Shown in pieces: positions 8,178 to 16,602 of a stretch of 64,000 bases of DNA. How positions within the stretch are numbered: the stretch's first letter is position 1; the number at the start of each line of letters is the position of its first letter. Origin of the DNA: an uncultured Duncaniella sp. (GTDB lineage: Bacteria; Bacteroidota; Bacteroidia; Bacteroidales; Muribaculaceae); NCBI RefSeq assembly GCF_910577345.1, contig NZ_CAJTMT010000016.1, forward strand, positions 3,143 to 67,142. Reading direction: 5' to 3'. The position numbers were made by a program, and so were the translations under genes. The notes below the pieces were generated by a model. The model was given only the letters and a program-made list of their open reading frames with translations, ran no database searches and was not told the DNA's origin.

Positions 8178-8369
8178 ATGATCATCGTACAAGTAAAAGA
8201 AGGTGAGAACATCGAGAAGGCACTTAAGAAATTCAAGCGCAAATTTGAAAAAACCGGCATCGTTCGCGAGCTCCGTTCACGTCAGGCTTTCCAGAAGCCC
8301 TCTGTGACCAACCGCAAGAAGATGATGAAGGCTGTCTACGTTCAGCAGCTCCGCGCCAACGAGGAATAA
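8178..8369 (+). CDS. rpsU: 30S ribosomal protein bS21
   Basis: A 63-residue bS21 beginning MIIVQVKEGENIEKALKKFKRK and ending in a basic tail. It is a small-subunit protein near the anti-Shine-Dalgarno region. In many Bacteroidales rpsU is followed by xerC and the hibernation factor hpf. Here it is followed by an inverted-repeat block and an unrelated lipoprotein gene, so that linkage is broken. Confidence 0.95.
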   Translation: MIIVQVKEGENIEKALKKFKRKFEKTGIVRELRSRQAFQKPSVTNRKKMMKAVYVQQLRANEE

Positions 8370-8537
8370 TCGTCGCCCATCCCGCATCAACCGGATTTTT
8401 CAAATCAATCGAAAGGAGGCAGTTTATCCCCCGGACATCACCCGAATTTATTTGATAACAATACACGCTATAATGGCGATGAGGATTGGCATCAGCCTTT
8501 CCTCATCGCTATTGTTGTTATGGGAATGCCGGTGCCC

Positions 8538-8773
8538 CCTGTAGGGACGCTTTTCAAAGCGTCCGCGTCCTGATAGAAAATGGCGTGTTGTGATGAATAA
8601 ATGGCGTGCCGTAACGAATAAATGGCGTCCCGTGATGAATAAAAGGTGTGTCATGATGAATATTTTAAACGATCGGTTGGGGCTGTGGAGCCGGTTTTGG
8701 TGGTGTGGTTTTGATTTTATTCGATTTTTTGATGTATTTTTGTGGCGGACGCTTTGAAAAGCGTCCCTACAGG
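8538..8773. repeat. 29-bp perfect inverted repeat pair bracketing tandem repeats
   Basis: CCTGTAGGGACGCTTTTCAA continuing to AGCGTCCGC (8538-8566) is the exact reverse complement of 8745-8773. The arms enclose 178 bp containing four tandem 21-bp units. Each arm also contains its own small palindrome (GGACGCTTTTCAAAGCGTCC). The outer TGTAGGGACGC word recurs at the ends of the inverted repeat at 38855. It lies within the 448-bp space between rpsU and the next gene and looks like a small non-autonomous mobile or REP-like element. Confidence 0.8.
8578..8661. repeat. Four tandem 21-bp repeats
   Basis: The units AAATGGCGTGTTGTGATGAA+T, AAATGGCGTGCCGTAACGAA+T, AAATGGCGTCCCGTGATGAA+T and AAAAGGTGTGTCATGATGAA+T are consecutive (8578, 8599, 8620, 8641). 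Conserved positions flank a variable centre. There are no spacers, so this is not a CRISPR array. Confidence 0.85.
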
Positions 8774-8816
8774 TGTGGTTCCGTTTCCCGGGAATCAGAC
8801 AGCTCGGAATAATAAA

Positions 8817-10835
8817 ATGAGGATGCTGACATACATATCGGTGCTGTTTCTTGCCGTTCTGACGGTGGGATGTGGCGGTGTGTCGCTTCCGAAGGAGGAT
8901 ATTTTCAGTTGTGAGGGTTTTGAGATATACCCCGACAGCATTGTGAGGGGCAACAGAATCTATCGTGCGGTGTCGCCACGGGAGATAAGCAATGCATGGA
9001 CGCTCCCTGACAGCACGACAGTTGCTCCCGAGTTCACCTCGACGCTTCCGATGGCCGATGCGCTGTTTGCTAAAGCCGTTATATCCCCCTCATTCCTCAC
9101 CCCCGAAGAAATATGGCTCAGCCTCGGATTCCTCCGCCCGGAGGAGTCGATGCAGGCGTTGCGCTCGCTGGCATCGCTCCCCGCGAACGATAACGAGGAC
9201 TTCCCTTATTCCACCCTCTCGCCCTATTGGGCTGCAGCCGCGTGGGAGGTCTATTGTGCCACAGGGTCACGGACATGGCTGCGCGAAGCTTACGATGCGT
9301 TGACCCGGATGCTCTCGCGGCAATGGAAGCTCAACCGCTCGGCTCTCTCGGAATTCTATTGCGGAATACCGCGCGGAGTCACCGAACAGTCGACTTTCTA
9401 TCCTGCTTCGATGGATGAGATGTCGCGTTTCCAGACCTTCAGTGCGTCCGTCAACATCATGCGCGCCTATTCGCTCAGAATCGCCTCACGGATGGCCGGC
9501 GAACTGAAGCTCTATGCCGAGCGCGAGTGGGAAATGGAAGCTGATAAGCTTGCCGGAGCTGTCAACGACCGCCTTTGGCTCCCCGACCTCCAGCGCTACG
9601 GACAGTATCTCTATGGCGACTACTATCCCATAGTATCCTCGGTGACCGACAACGAAGCCAACGTCCTTGCCGCATTGACGGGGACGGCTACACCTGAGAT
9701 GTCGGCTGCAATGGTCGGCGAGCTTCCGCTGATTGCAAGCGGTGTACCGTCGGTCTACCCCTACGTCGTAAATCCGACCCCTCTGCGCCCGATTGTGCAG
9801 GCACTCTATGGGCTTTCGGCTGCAAAGGTGCGCAACCCGCGCGCTTTCATCCACTCGATGGCTTCCGTGTGGAATCTCTCGCTCGATGCGAATTATCCCT
9901 CACTGTGGCCGTCGCTCGTAATGAAAGGTCTTTTCGGGATTGAGGCTACCCCCTCCGGGCTTGAATTCCGGCCTATGGTGCCGGAGGTGTTCGGCGGAGA
10001 GAAGCAGCTCCGTGGATTGCGTTACCGCGACGCGGTTCTTGACATATCTCTCAACGGAACGGGCGACCGCATAGCCTCATTCATGGTCGACTCCGTCAGC
10101 ACCGACAGCCACAGTCTCCCCGCCGGGATGAAGGGATATCACAAAGTGGTCATCACACTCTCCGGCAACGACCTCAACGCCAAACCGCTGAGGATTTTCG
10201 AACCTGTCACAGTCCCACCCACTCCCGAGGTGAAATGGCCAACGGCCAACGACATGAAGATTGTCGGCTATGACCGTCTCCTCCACTATGATATTTATCT
10301 TGACGGGGTGATGACCCAATCAATCTCCACCGACAACTATCATGTAAGGCCGGGGGAATGTGGGGTTGTCACGGTTGTCCCTACGCTCGAACGCGGGTCG
10401 AGCGGCTACGCCACGCCCCCGCATGTCTGTCTGCCTGACGATGAGGTAATCAGCATTCACGCCTCGTCCATCACCCCGCGCCGTCCGCCGTTACATTTCA
10501 TAAAGGATCCGGCTACTGCCACAAACTACATCGAGCTTGCTGCCCGCCACAACACACGCATCACGTGCTATGTCAATGTCGCCGTCGAGGGTGACTATTT
10601 TATCACCGTAGGCTACAGCAACGGCTCCGAACGCTGCGGAATCCGTACGCTCGGTGTCAACGGTGTCGATGTCGCTACACTGCTCTTCCCCCCGCGCCGT
10701 CTAAACGACTGGGTGCATGTCTATCCGTCGACCACTTCAGTCATCCATCTCAACGAGGGGGTCAACAAGCTGTGGCTCACATACGTCGGCGGCACCATCC
10801 TCTTCAATAAACTAACTCTTCTGAAACGTTCATGA
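8817..10835 (+). CDS. Six-hairpin glycosidase-like lipoprotein (MGH1-like)
   Basis: A 672-residue lipoprotein; the lipobox LTVGC follows a short signal peptide that starts at the ATG at 8817. An upstream in-frame ATG at 8742 lies inside the inverted repeat and encodes no signal peptide, so it is rejected. The central part (about 130-400) resembles (alpha/alpha)6-barrel glycosidases such as the MGH1-like/amylo-glucosidase group: SPYWAAAAWEVYCATGSRTWL, GIPRGVTEQSTFYPASMDEM, NVLAALTG, and ANYPSLWPSLVMKGLFGIEAT. The C-terminal third is beta-rich and probably binds carbohydrate. The substrate is unknown. It overlaps the downstream phosphoesterase by 4 bp. Confidence 0.65.
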   Translation: MRMLTYISVLFLAVLTVGCGGVSLPKEDIFSCEGFEIYPDSIVRGNRIYRAVSPREISNAWTLPDSTTVAPEFTSTLPMADALFAKAVISPSFLTPEEIWLSLGFLRPEESMQALRSLASLPANDNEDFPYSTLSPYWAAAAWEVYCATGSRTWLREAYDALTRMLSRQWKLNRSALSEFYCGIPRGVTEQSTFYPASMDEMSRFQTFSASVNIMRAYSLRIASRMAGELKLYAEREWEMEADKLAGAVNDRLWLPDLQRYGQYLYGDYYPIVSSVTDNEANVLAALTGTATPEMSAAMVGELPLIASGVPSVYPYVVNPTPLRPIVQALYGLSAAKVRNPRAFIHSMASVWNLSLDANYPSLWPSLVMKGLFGIEATPSGLEFRPMVPEVFGGEKQLRGLRYRDAVLDISLNGTGDRIASFMVDSVSTDSHSLPAGMKGYHKVVITLSGNDLNAKPLRIFEPVTVPPTPEVKWPTANDMKIVGYDRLLHYDIYLDGVMTQSISTDNYHVRPGECGVVTVVPTLERGSSGYATPPHVCLPDDEVISIHASSITPRRPPLHFIKDPATATNYIELAARHNTRITCYVNVAVEGDYFITVGYSNGSERCGIRTLGVNGVDVATLLFPPRRLNDWVHVYPSTTSVIHLNEGVNKLWLTYVGGTILFNKLTLLKRS

Positions 10836-11335
10836 AAACGATAGGCATACTTTCCGACACTCATTCATGCTGGGACGACCGCTATGCAGTCCACTTCAAG
10901 GATTGCGATGAGATATGGCACGCAGGCGATGTCGGCGACATCGACATCATCCGTCGGCTTGAAGGAGTAGCCCCGGTCGTAAGGGCCGTGCGTGGCAATA
11001 TCGACCACGGCGACGTGTGCCGCCGCTGTAAAGAGGTGGAATGTTTTGAAGTAGAGGGTGTCAGGGTCTGGATGACCCACATCGGGGGCTATCCCGGGAA
11101 ATATGCACCCGGAGTGAAACGCATCCTCGCCGAAAACCGCGTTAATCTGATGGTCTGCGGACATTCCCACATACTGAAAGTTATACCCGACCATGAGCTC
11201 GGTATGCTGCATGTCAATCCGGGGGCGGCCGGTTACCACGGATGGCAGAAAGTACGCACCCTTCTCCGCCTCACCATTGACAACGGCCATGTCACCGGTC
11301 TCGAAGTCATCGAACTCGGGAAAAAATCGGGTTGA
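10832..11335 (+). CDS. YfcE/MJ0936-type metallophosphoesterase
   Basis: A 167-residue calcineurin-like phosphodiesterase. The metal-binding motifs are all present: GILSDTHS (D-x-H), HAGDVGDIDII, VRGNIDHGD (GN-D/H), THIGGYPG and CGHSHILKV. Family members hydrolyse phosphodiesters with Mn; the natural substrate is not known. The start overlaps the upstream glycosidase-like stop (ATGA), so translation is coupled. Confidence 0.88.
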   Translation: MKTIGILSDTHSCWDDRYAVHFKDCDEIWHAGDVGDIDIIRRLEGVAPVVRAVRGNIDHGDVCRRCKEVECFEVEGVRVWMTHIGGYPGKYAPGVKRILAENRVNLMVCGHSHILKVIPDHELGMLHVNPGAAGYHGWQKVRTLLRLTIDNGHVTGLEVIELGKKSG

Positions 11336-11367
11336 TCCGAAAAACTGTTTATATGTGATGAGAAGAT

Positions 11368-11462
11368 AGGTACAAAAGAACAAAACAGGCAGAAGTAACA
11401 AAAGTATAATTTGCTTGATAATAAACCTTTTGTATCTTCTGCCCCTATGTCTTTATGTACCT
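11368..11462. repeat. Dispersed intergenic hairpin element (copy a)
   Basis: The left arm AGGTACAAAAGAACAAAACA (from 11368) and a right arm ending TATGTACCT (11462) pair imperfectly over about 37 bp. The shared core is GGCAGAAG...ACAAAAG. It occupies the 314-bp space between two convergent genes; nothing else is visible in that space. Confidence 0.7.
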
Positions 11463-11648
11463 TTTTCGGATATATAAACAAAAAAATATCCGTCAGGCCA
11501 TTTCTGAGGGGGACTCCCTTGCAGTTTTTCCTGACGGATATGGATGTTTTTTTCGTAGATTACGATTATCTAACAGATGTATCTATCCAAAAGTTGACTT
11601 GGGTGGAGTTAAAGTTTGAAAATAAGTCTCAATTTTGTAATTGTTGTC

Positions 11649-12956
11649 TTAGAATGAGAACTGCGCGAGAGCGCCGACGCGTCGTGCCCATCCGTGTTCA
11701 CCGTTGAAATCCTGACGCTTGCCAAGGTTGGCCTCAGCTCCGAAACGGATGCGGGGTGTAACGTCCCAGAACACATTGATGGCGCTGTAGAGACCATACT
11801 TGTAATCCGTACCTTCCACGCCGGTCGATGGCAGATAGCGTCCCTGACCGAAGGTGGCCGACATGAAGAGCTGCGGAGTGAAATTGTATTGCAGTCCTAA
11901 GAAATATCCCCAACCGGGCACCGTGCAGAGCTTGCCGGGATTCTTGGTGTCGGTGACGAGGTCGTATTTTCCAAGCAGGAAGTCACCGCCGAAGTTGGAG
12001 TATGATTTACCGGCATTGACAGTTCCATAGACGGTGAGCGGAGCCACGGGGCGGAATACGGTACTGAGCTGGAAGCCGTAGCCCACGGCCTGATGGTTGC
12101 GGCCGTTGATGAGGTCGCGGTAGGGGAGGAAGCGTGCAATACCTGAGAGGCGCACATGCTGTCCGGTTGCCCACTCATACTGCACCATAGCTGCGAAGTT
12201 AGGCAGAAATTCACTTCGTGCTGCGGTCTGAGTGCCATCGGTCTGCAATGTCATGCTCGGAGTCTCTACCGAAGCGGCAACATACATACCGCTTTTCCTG
12301 AAATGGTGCATGTAACGAATGAGCACATTTGTTCCGTCCATTTTCATTGTCGGGCCGGATGAGTCTACGGTTGGAGCTACTGCCGCACCGTCGCCGAATG
12401 TTGAGGCTGCGTAGCCGATGGTCCAGTCGTTGAGGACTGCGTAGGCTTTTTTCAGATGGAAGTCACGTCCCTGATAACCATTGAAGTTTGCTTCGATGTA
12501 GAGTTGGTAGCTCCCGAGGCGCTTGTTGCGTCCGATGACGCGGAAGAAAAGAGCTGTTCCTGCGGGAGTGGTTCCGAGCACCTGACGGTTCAGTTCATCG
12601 CGCTGCACCGGAATGAAGTATGGCGAGAATCCTGAGATTCCTGTCGAGCCGCCCCAGTCGAAATATCCGCGCATACGGACCATTCCGCCAATTCCCATGG
12701 CAAGCTGCGTGTCGCGGCTCATGAAGAGGAAATATGGTGCCTGCGGGTCCTGGAAGCTGCGGAACTGGTCGTAGTAGAAGTTCTCCACTAAATTGCGGAT
12801 TGAATCGGATTCAGGGGTTTCTCCTTCACCGAAAAACACGACCTTGTGGTCATTGACAAGAGCTTCGTGCTGCTCTTCGACAGGGCTTGTGGCCAATGAA
12901 GGGATGGCTGTCAGGACCGACAGCGCGATACCGGATATGATGCGGCGGATGTTCAT
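11649..12956 (-). CDS. DcaP-like outer-membrane porin
   Basis: A 435-residue protein with a signal peptide (about 1-22). The mature N-terminus has a predicted helical stretch, followed by alternating beta-strands and a terminal aromatic residue (ALAQFSF), as expected for a beta-barrel. FRVIGRNKRLGSYQLYIEANF, HLKKAYAVLNDWTIGYAASTF and NVLIRYMHHF resemble the DcaP/phosphate-selective porin superfamily. I infer outer-membrane diffusion of small anions or dicarboxylates; the exact solute is unknown. It is transcribed alone. Confidence 0.75.
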   Translation of the reverse strand: MNIRRIISGIALSVLTAIPSLATSPVEEQHEALVNDHKVVFFGEGETPESDSIRNLVENFYYDQFRSFQDPQAPYFLFMSRDTQLAMGIGGMVRMRGYFDWGGSTGISGFSPYFIPVQRDELNRQVLGTTPAGTALFFRVIGRNKRLGSYQLYIEANFNGYQGRDFHLKKAYAVLNDWTIGYAASTFGDGAAVAPTVDSSGPTMKMDGTNVLIRYMHHFRKSGMYVAASVETPSMTLQTDGTQTAARSEFLPNFAAMVQYEWATGQHVRLSGIARFLPYRDLINGRNHQAVGYGFQLSTVFRPVAPLTVYGTVNAGKSYSNFGGDFLLGKYDLVTDTKNPGKLCTVPGWGYFLGLQYNFTPQLFMSATFGQGRYLPSTGVEGTDYKYGLYSAINVFWDVTPRIRFGAEANLGKRQDFNGEHGWARRVGALAQFSF

Positions 12957-13203
12957 GATGAATTGAATGTTAATGGTGATGAAGTGTGGTGATGGTGGGT
13001 GGTGTTGAGCTGATGAATGGCCGACGGCAGTTGCCGTTAAGCATATTGAAATCTAATTTCACTTTTTATAACATTTGCATCTTCCTCTCTGTTCATAAAT
13101 ATTTACTGAAAAGCGATTTTTTTTGAAAATTGAAGTAACGTTTGGCCAGTTTTTCCGTCTATATAACAAAAGGACATCTTGAAGCTACCACCCCGCCGGA
13201 AAC

Positions 13204-13704
13204 ATGAACCGCAACGAGTTTGAAAGCATGGCTATCCCACTGAGGAAGCGCATTGTCAGCATGGTCATAGGGATGTCGGCCGAAGCCGACCCCTCGCTTG
13301 CCGACGATGTCGCTCAGGACACCCTTCTCAAACTGTGGACAATCCGCGACAGGCTTGATGAATACCGCAGTGTAGAGTCGCTTGCAATCGTCATAGCCCG
13401 CAACCGTGCCATTGACATTCTGCGCGACTCGTCCGGTCTGACGGTCGGCCTCGATGCCGTCGGTGAGCAAGCCATCACCCCTTCCGTCGAGGAAGCCATC
13501 ATCAGGGCAGAGCATACTGAGGGAGTCATGGAGATAATCGCCTCGCTCCCCTCGGTCCAGCAAAACGTCATCCGGATGCGCCACATTGAAGGTCTGGAAA
13601 TCGAGGAGATAGCGCGCATCACCGGTTCCACCCCGGGCTCCATCCGAGTGGCGCTTTCAAGAGCCAGACAGAACATAAAGGAAATTTTCATGCAGCAGCA
13701 ATGA
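13204..13704 (+). CDS. ECF-type RNA polymerase sigma factor
   Basis: A 166-residue sigma-70 family protein. Region 2 is DVAQDTLLKLWTIRDRLDEY...SLAIVIARNRAIDILR (about 37-79) and region 4 is IIASLPSVQQNVIRMRHIEGLEIEEIARITGSTPGSIRVALSRAR (about 116-160). It directs RNA polymerase to a small regulon in response to an envelope or metabolic signal. Its stop overlaps the next gene (ATGATGA), which encodes a one-helix membrane protein, and a secreted protein follows: a typical sigma / anti-sigma / target layout. Confidence 0.9.
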   Translation: MNRNEFESMAIPLRKRIVSMVIGMSAEADPSLADDVAQDTLLKLWTIRDRLDEYRSVESLAIVIARNRAIDILRDSSGLTVGLDAVGEQAITPSVEEAIIRAEHTEGVMEIIASLPSVQQNVIRMRHIEGLEIEEIARITGSTPGSIRVALSRARQNIKEIFMQQQ

Positions 13705-14303
13705 TGAATCATATAGACAGTTCAAATATCAATCAGACAATCGAACGCTTCATGGCGGGCGAGACCTCGATCGAGGAGGAGAAGGCACTCTATGCCTTCT
13801 TTGCCCGACCCGGTTTGCCGAAGGAGCTTGAAGCTTACCGCCCCATGTTCGGGTGGTATGCCTCGCTCGGAACGGTGACCGATGGCAACTCCGGCGAAGT
13901 CCACGTCGAAGCGTCGGAAGAAGCACACACCGACACACTCCTCCCTAAACACAGCAAAAAAGCTCTCATTCTCCCTCTCCGTCCCTTGCAATGGCTCGGC
14001 ATCGCAGCCATGCTTGCTCTGGTCTTCACCCTCGGGTTCTACTACCGCACGTCAAGCTCCATTCCTGAGGAATATCTCAGCTATGAAGGCAGCTATATCA
14101 TCCGCAACGGTAAAAAGATTACCGATTTGCGTGTGGTGGTGCCAGAAATCCTAAGGACAGAGGGCATAGTCAACGAACGCATCGATGCCCTCAACCTCAG
14201 TCTTGAGGAAGCTGAGGATGCCTTTAACCGGGCAGTATTCGAGTCCTATGATACCTCAGACCCGACTGTGAGAGAGGTGATTCTTGCCGCTCTTGATGAT
14301 TGA
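13701..14303 (+). CDS. Putative anti-sigma factor, single-pass membrane protein
   Basis: A 200-residue protein with a cytoplasmic helical N-terminus (TIERFMAGETSIEEEKALYAFF, a common start in Bacteroidota anti-sigma factors), one transmembrane helix (WLGIAAMLALVFTLGFYY, about 93-110) and a periplasmic C-terminus ending in helices. Overlap with the sigma gene supports a role in sequestering that sigma factor. No zinc-binding HxxxCxxC motif is present. Confidence 0.65.
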   Translation: MMNHIDSSNINQTIERFMAGETSIEEEKALYAFFARPGLPKELEAYRPMFGWYASLGTVTDGNSGEVHVEASEEAHTDTLLPKHSKKALILPLRPLQWLGIAAMLALVFTLGFYYRTSSSIPEEYLSYEGSYIIRNGKKITDLRVVVPEILRTEGIVNERIDALNLSLEEAEDAFNRAVFESYDTSDPTVREVILAALDD

Positions 14304-14417
14304 TTCTCCTCTCTCCTGCGACAATCCACGGAAATTCTCCTCTCTCACTTTAATTTCTCCGTTTTTACAGATAACATTTATCATCCATCCAACAATATAA
14401 AGATAACGCCTCACACC

Positions 14418-15317
14418 ATGAAGTTTATCCGTCTGATAGCCCTCTCCTTTATCCTGTGCTCGAATCTCGGTCTTTCTGCGCAGCAGTCGATTGAATCGGC
14501 AATGAAGGCTCTTGAAAATTCAAAGAGCGTCACGAACGAGGTCTACAACGAGCGTCGGAACCCGACGACAAAGGCCGTCGTAAGTTCCAACCGTCTCTAT
14601 GAATTCTCTGACGACAAAATTGCCAACAAGCTGATTGATGCCATCCGAAAAGAGCGTGGCAATGCCGCCTCGTTTCAGATGAACAGCCGTAATCCGAAAG
14701 CGGCCTACAATATAACCTTTGAGAAGAAAGATGGCTCGGCCTACTCTAAATACACCCTCGTGCAGCAGGGCGACGGCATGTGGGTCTTCTCGGTAATCAA
14801 ATCCACAGCCAAGACATCTTCTTCCAAAAAGAAAAACAAGGATCACAGCCAATACCATGAGGTACCCGGTGTGCAGTCGACCTACAGCATATATAACAAA
14901 GGATATAATCTTGCCGTGTATGACGAGAAAGGCATTCCTCCCGAATGGGCCTGTATCGGTGCAGGAACAATTCATGATTCCAATGGCAACCCTATTGTCA
15001 TTGAGACGTGTGACAACGATATGGCAGTTAGCAGTCCAAGGTCATATAATTGTATGACCGTTTTCAATGAGACTGATGAGGCAGCTGCCCGCGCCCGAGA
15101 GCAAGCAGCTTACGCTCGTGAACAGGCTGCATACGCCCGTCAGCAGGCCGCCTACGCCCGCGAACAAGCTGCCTGCGCCCGTCGGCAAGCTATAGAAGCT
15201 CGTCAGAAAGCAATAAAGGCTGAGAAAAAGGCTGCGGAAGCCCATAAAAAAGCCTTGAAGCAGTCACGTTCCAGGAACGTCACCACAGGCGGTAATTACT
15301 ATGTAAGCTATAATTAA
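14418..15317 (+). CDS. Secreted protein with C-terminal Ala/Arg/Gln heptad repeats
   Basis: A 299-residue protein with a signal peptide (1-22, SAQ junction). Residues 23-160 resemble small Bacteroidota secreted domains encoded next to ECF/anti-sigma pairs (DUF5024-like, uncertain). Residues 216-275 are a chain of 7-residue repeats, AAYAREQ/AAYARQQ/AIEARQK/AIKAEKK, predicted to form a long alpha helix or coiled coil. A basic C-terminus follows. It is likely exported and likely part of the same operon as the sigma factor; it may be its target or the sensed substrate. Function unknown. Confidence 0.6.
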   Translation: MKFIRLIALSFILCSNLGLSAQQSIESAMKALENSKSVTNEVYNERRNPTTKAVVSSNRLYEFSDDKIANKLIDAIRKERGNAASFQMNSRNPKAAYNITFEKKDGSAYSKYTLVQQGDGMWVFSVIKSTAKTSSSKKKNKDHSQYHEVPGVQSTYSIYNKGYNLAVYDEKGIPPEWACIGAGTIHDSNGNPIVIETCDNDMAVSSPRSYNCMTVFNETDEAAARAREQAAYAREQAAYARQQAAYAREQAACARRQAIEARQKAIKAEKKAAEAHKKALKQSRSRNVTTGGNYYVSYN

Positions 15318-15374
15318 ATTCACATATATTGGAAAAAGCGATTCCGTCCGTCTATAATAGTGATAAAAAAGGTG

Positions 15375-15419
15375 ATGAGCCGGGTATTCGGGTGAATATC
15401 CGGCTCATTGATGCTTTTT
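15375..15419 (+). terminator. Intrinsic terminator of the ECF operon
   Basis: ATGAGCCGGGTATTC and GAATATCCGGCTCAT form a 15-bp stem with a 4-base loop (15375-15408), followed by a T-rich run ending at 15419. Confidence 0.85.
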
Positions 15420-15441
15420 CCCGCTGAGGCTGTATCCTTTC

Positions 15442-15474
15442 GACTAAATTTTGACACGCTGACGTCAGGATTTA
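15442..15474. repeat. 33-bp direct repeat, left copy
   Basis: GACTAAATTTTGACACGCTG followed by ACGTCAGGATTTA matches 16501-16533 at 28 of 33 positions. The two copies bracket the Abi-like gene and its small downstream frame. Confidence 0.7.
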
Positions 15475-15498
15475 GAGCAGAGATGTCTGAAAAAACAT

Positions 15499-15557
15499 TA
15501 TCTTTGTGAATGTAAAAAAACTAAACCCGATAGCTTGACGTGTCAGGGGCTATCGGG
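15499..15557 (+). promoter_or_regulatory. Promoter and leader hairpin of the Abi-like gene
   Basis: TATCTTTG (15499-15506) is a -7 element. Twenty bases downstream, CCCGATAGC (15526-15534) pairs perfectly with GCTATCGGG (15549-15557). The loop carries TGACGTGTCA, itself a short palindrome. A minus-strand TATCTTTG (15569-15576) faces back across the hairpin. No T run follows, so the hairpin looks regulatory rather than a terminator. Confidence 0.45.
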
Positions 15558-15587
15558 AATCAACACTGCAAAGATAGTGAGATTTTT

Positions 15588-16328
15588 ATGTATAAACAAA
15601 TTTGGCACGTAAAAAAATCGCAAAAGCGGATGAAATATTCTGAATTTCAACAGATATTGTCGGGTGAACGGCTCCAACGCTATCTTTTGGCGTGTGACAA
15701 CAATACACGGAAGACGATGACCCTTTACAGGTTGAATCTTAATCTGTCGCAAGAGGTGTTCACCCTTCTGAGTTGCTTTGAGGTGGCTGTCAGAAATGCG
15801 ATTGACCGTATTCTGACTGAAAGACTTGGAGAGAATTGGCTGCGCGATGCAGTGCTTGATGGAGGAATATTTGATGTGCCCGGTTGTCGTGACAGTGCGA
15901 AAATCATAAAGAAAGCATATAACCGACTGATGCGTGACGGTTCCTATTCACATCCAAAACTTCTTGCGGAAATGGAGTTTGGAGTGTGGAAATATATGTT
16001 TGCCAATCCTCAATACAGGGCTGTCGGACGTACCTTACTTGCAATATTTCCCAATAAGCCACGTTCATCGGCAGAAGTTCAATATAACAACACATTTATA
16101 TTCAATGAACTGGATGGCGTAAATATTCTCCGCAACCGAATTGCCCACCATGAGCCGATATGTTTTGCACGCCGCCAACCTGAAATCGGAACGTCCTATA
16201 TACTGAATGCTTATCAGACACTTCACAAACTGTTTATGTGGATGGGGATTGACAGCCATTCTCTTTTGTATGGTCTTGATCACGTTCAGCAAGTATGTTC
16301 AAAAATCAATCAACTAAGAGGGTGTTAA
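15588..16328 (+). CDS. Abi-like (Abi_2) HEPN-domain protein
   Basis: A 246-residue soluble protein of the Abi_2/AbiD-F type. The N-terminal half (SGERLQRYLLACDNNTRKTMTLYRLNLNLSQ) and the middle FEVAVRNAIDR are typical. The HEPN ribonuclease motif is ILRNRIAHHEPI (R-x4-H). Relatives abort phage infection, probably through RNA cleavage when activated. The ATG at 15588 is preferred over 15540, which lies inside the leader hairpin; 15630 is also possible. Flanking direct repeats and isolated position suggest acquisition as a defence cassette. Confidence 0.75.
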   Translation: MYKQIWHVKKSQKRMKYSEFQQILSGERLQRYLLACDNNTRKTMTLYRLNLNLSQEVFTLLSCFEVAVRNAIDRILTERLGENWLRDAVLDGGIFDVPGCRDSAKIIKKAYNRLMRDGSYSHPKLLAEMEFGVWKYMFANPQYRAVGRTLLAIFPNKPRSSAEVQYNNTFIFNELDGVNILRNRIAHHEPICFARRQPEIGTSYILNAYQTLHKLFMWMGIDSHSLLYGLDHVQQVCSKINQLRGC

Positions 16329-16342
16329 AATACTTTCTGACT

Positions 16343-16501
16343 ATGACTGTAGGAGAAGGTATTTTCAATATCTCTCACCGTGATACAATGGAATTTTCGT
16401 TGCACCATAAAAGCGATGAAGAGCTCGTACTATATGAATATACAATGGGCGGCGATGGCGGGTATATGACAATGTTTGACTCCATTCTTGATTTTCCATA
16501 G
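16343..16501 (+). CDS. Small hypothetical protein
   Basis: A 52-residue frame (MTVGEGIFNISHRDTMEFSL onward) starts 14 bp after the Abi-like stop; an overlapping ATG at 16295 would make it 68 residues. It is acidic and Gly-rich near the end (GGDGGYMTM). No family is recognised; it could be a small partner of the HEPN protein or a fragment. Confidence 0.35.
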   Translation: MTVGEGIFNISHRDTMEFSLHHKSDEELVLYEYTMGGDGGYMTMFDSILDFP

Positions 16502-16533
16502 ACTTGATTTTGACGCGCAGATGTCAGGATTTA
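16501..16533. repeat. 33-bp direct repeat, right copy
   Basis: GACTTGATTTTGACGCGCAG followed by ATGTCAGGATTTA; see the left copy at 15442. It begins on the last base of the small frame's stop codon. Confidence 0.7.
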
Positions 16534-16557
16534 TATCTGTTGCGGTCTGTAAGAAAT

Positions 16558-16596
16558 ACAAAAAGCCTGTCAGGTTTGAAGTGACAGGCTTTTTGT
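16558..16596 (-). terminator. Bidirectional intrinsic terminator
   Basis: ACAAAAAGCCTGTCA pairs with TGACAGGCTTTTTGT around a 9-base loop. A and T runs on both sides let it work on either strand; it serves the DUF3127 gene and could also stop transcripts from the Abi-like cassette. Confidence 0.88.
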
Positions 16597-16602
16597 GGTT
16601 TC

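Noticed and set aside
8448..8654. Minus-strand 68-residue frame with 7-residue repeats
   Set aside because: The repeats follow from the 21-bp DNA period; no start signal or family match.
8578..8661. Possible CRISPR array
   Set aside because: Four 21-bp units are directly adjacent with no spacers, and no cas genes are in the window.
8742..8816. Longer N-terminus of the glycosidase-like lipoprotein
   Set aside because: The extension is translated from the inverted repeat and would bury the signal peptide and lipobox that begin at 8817.
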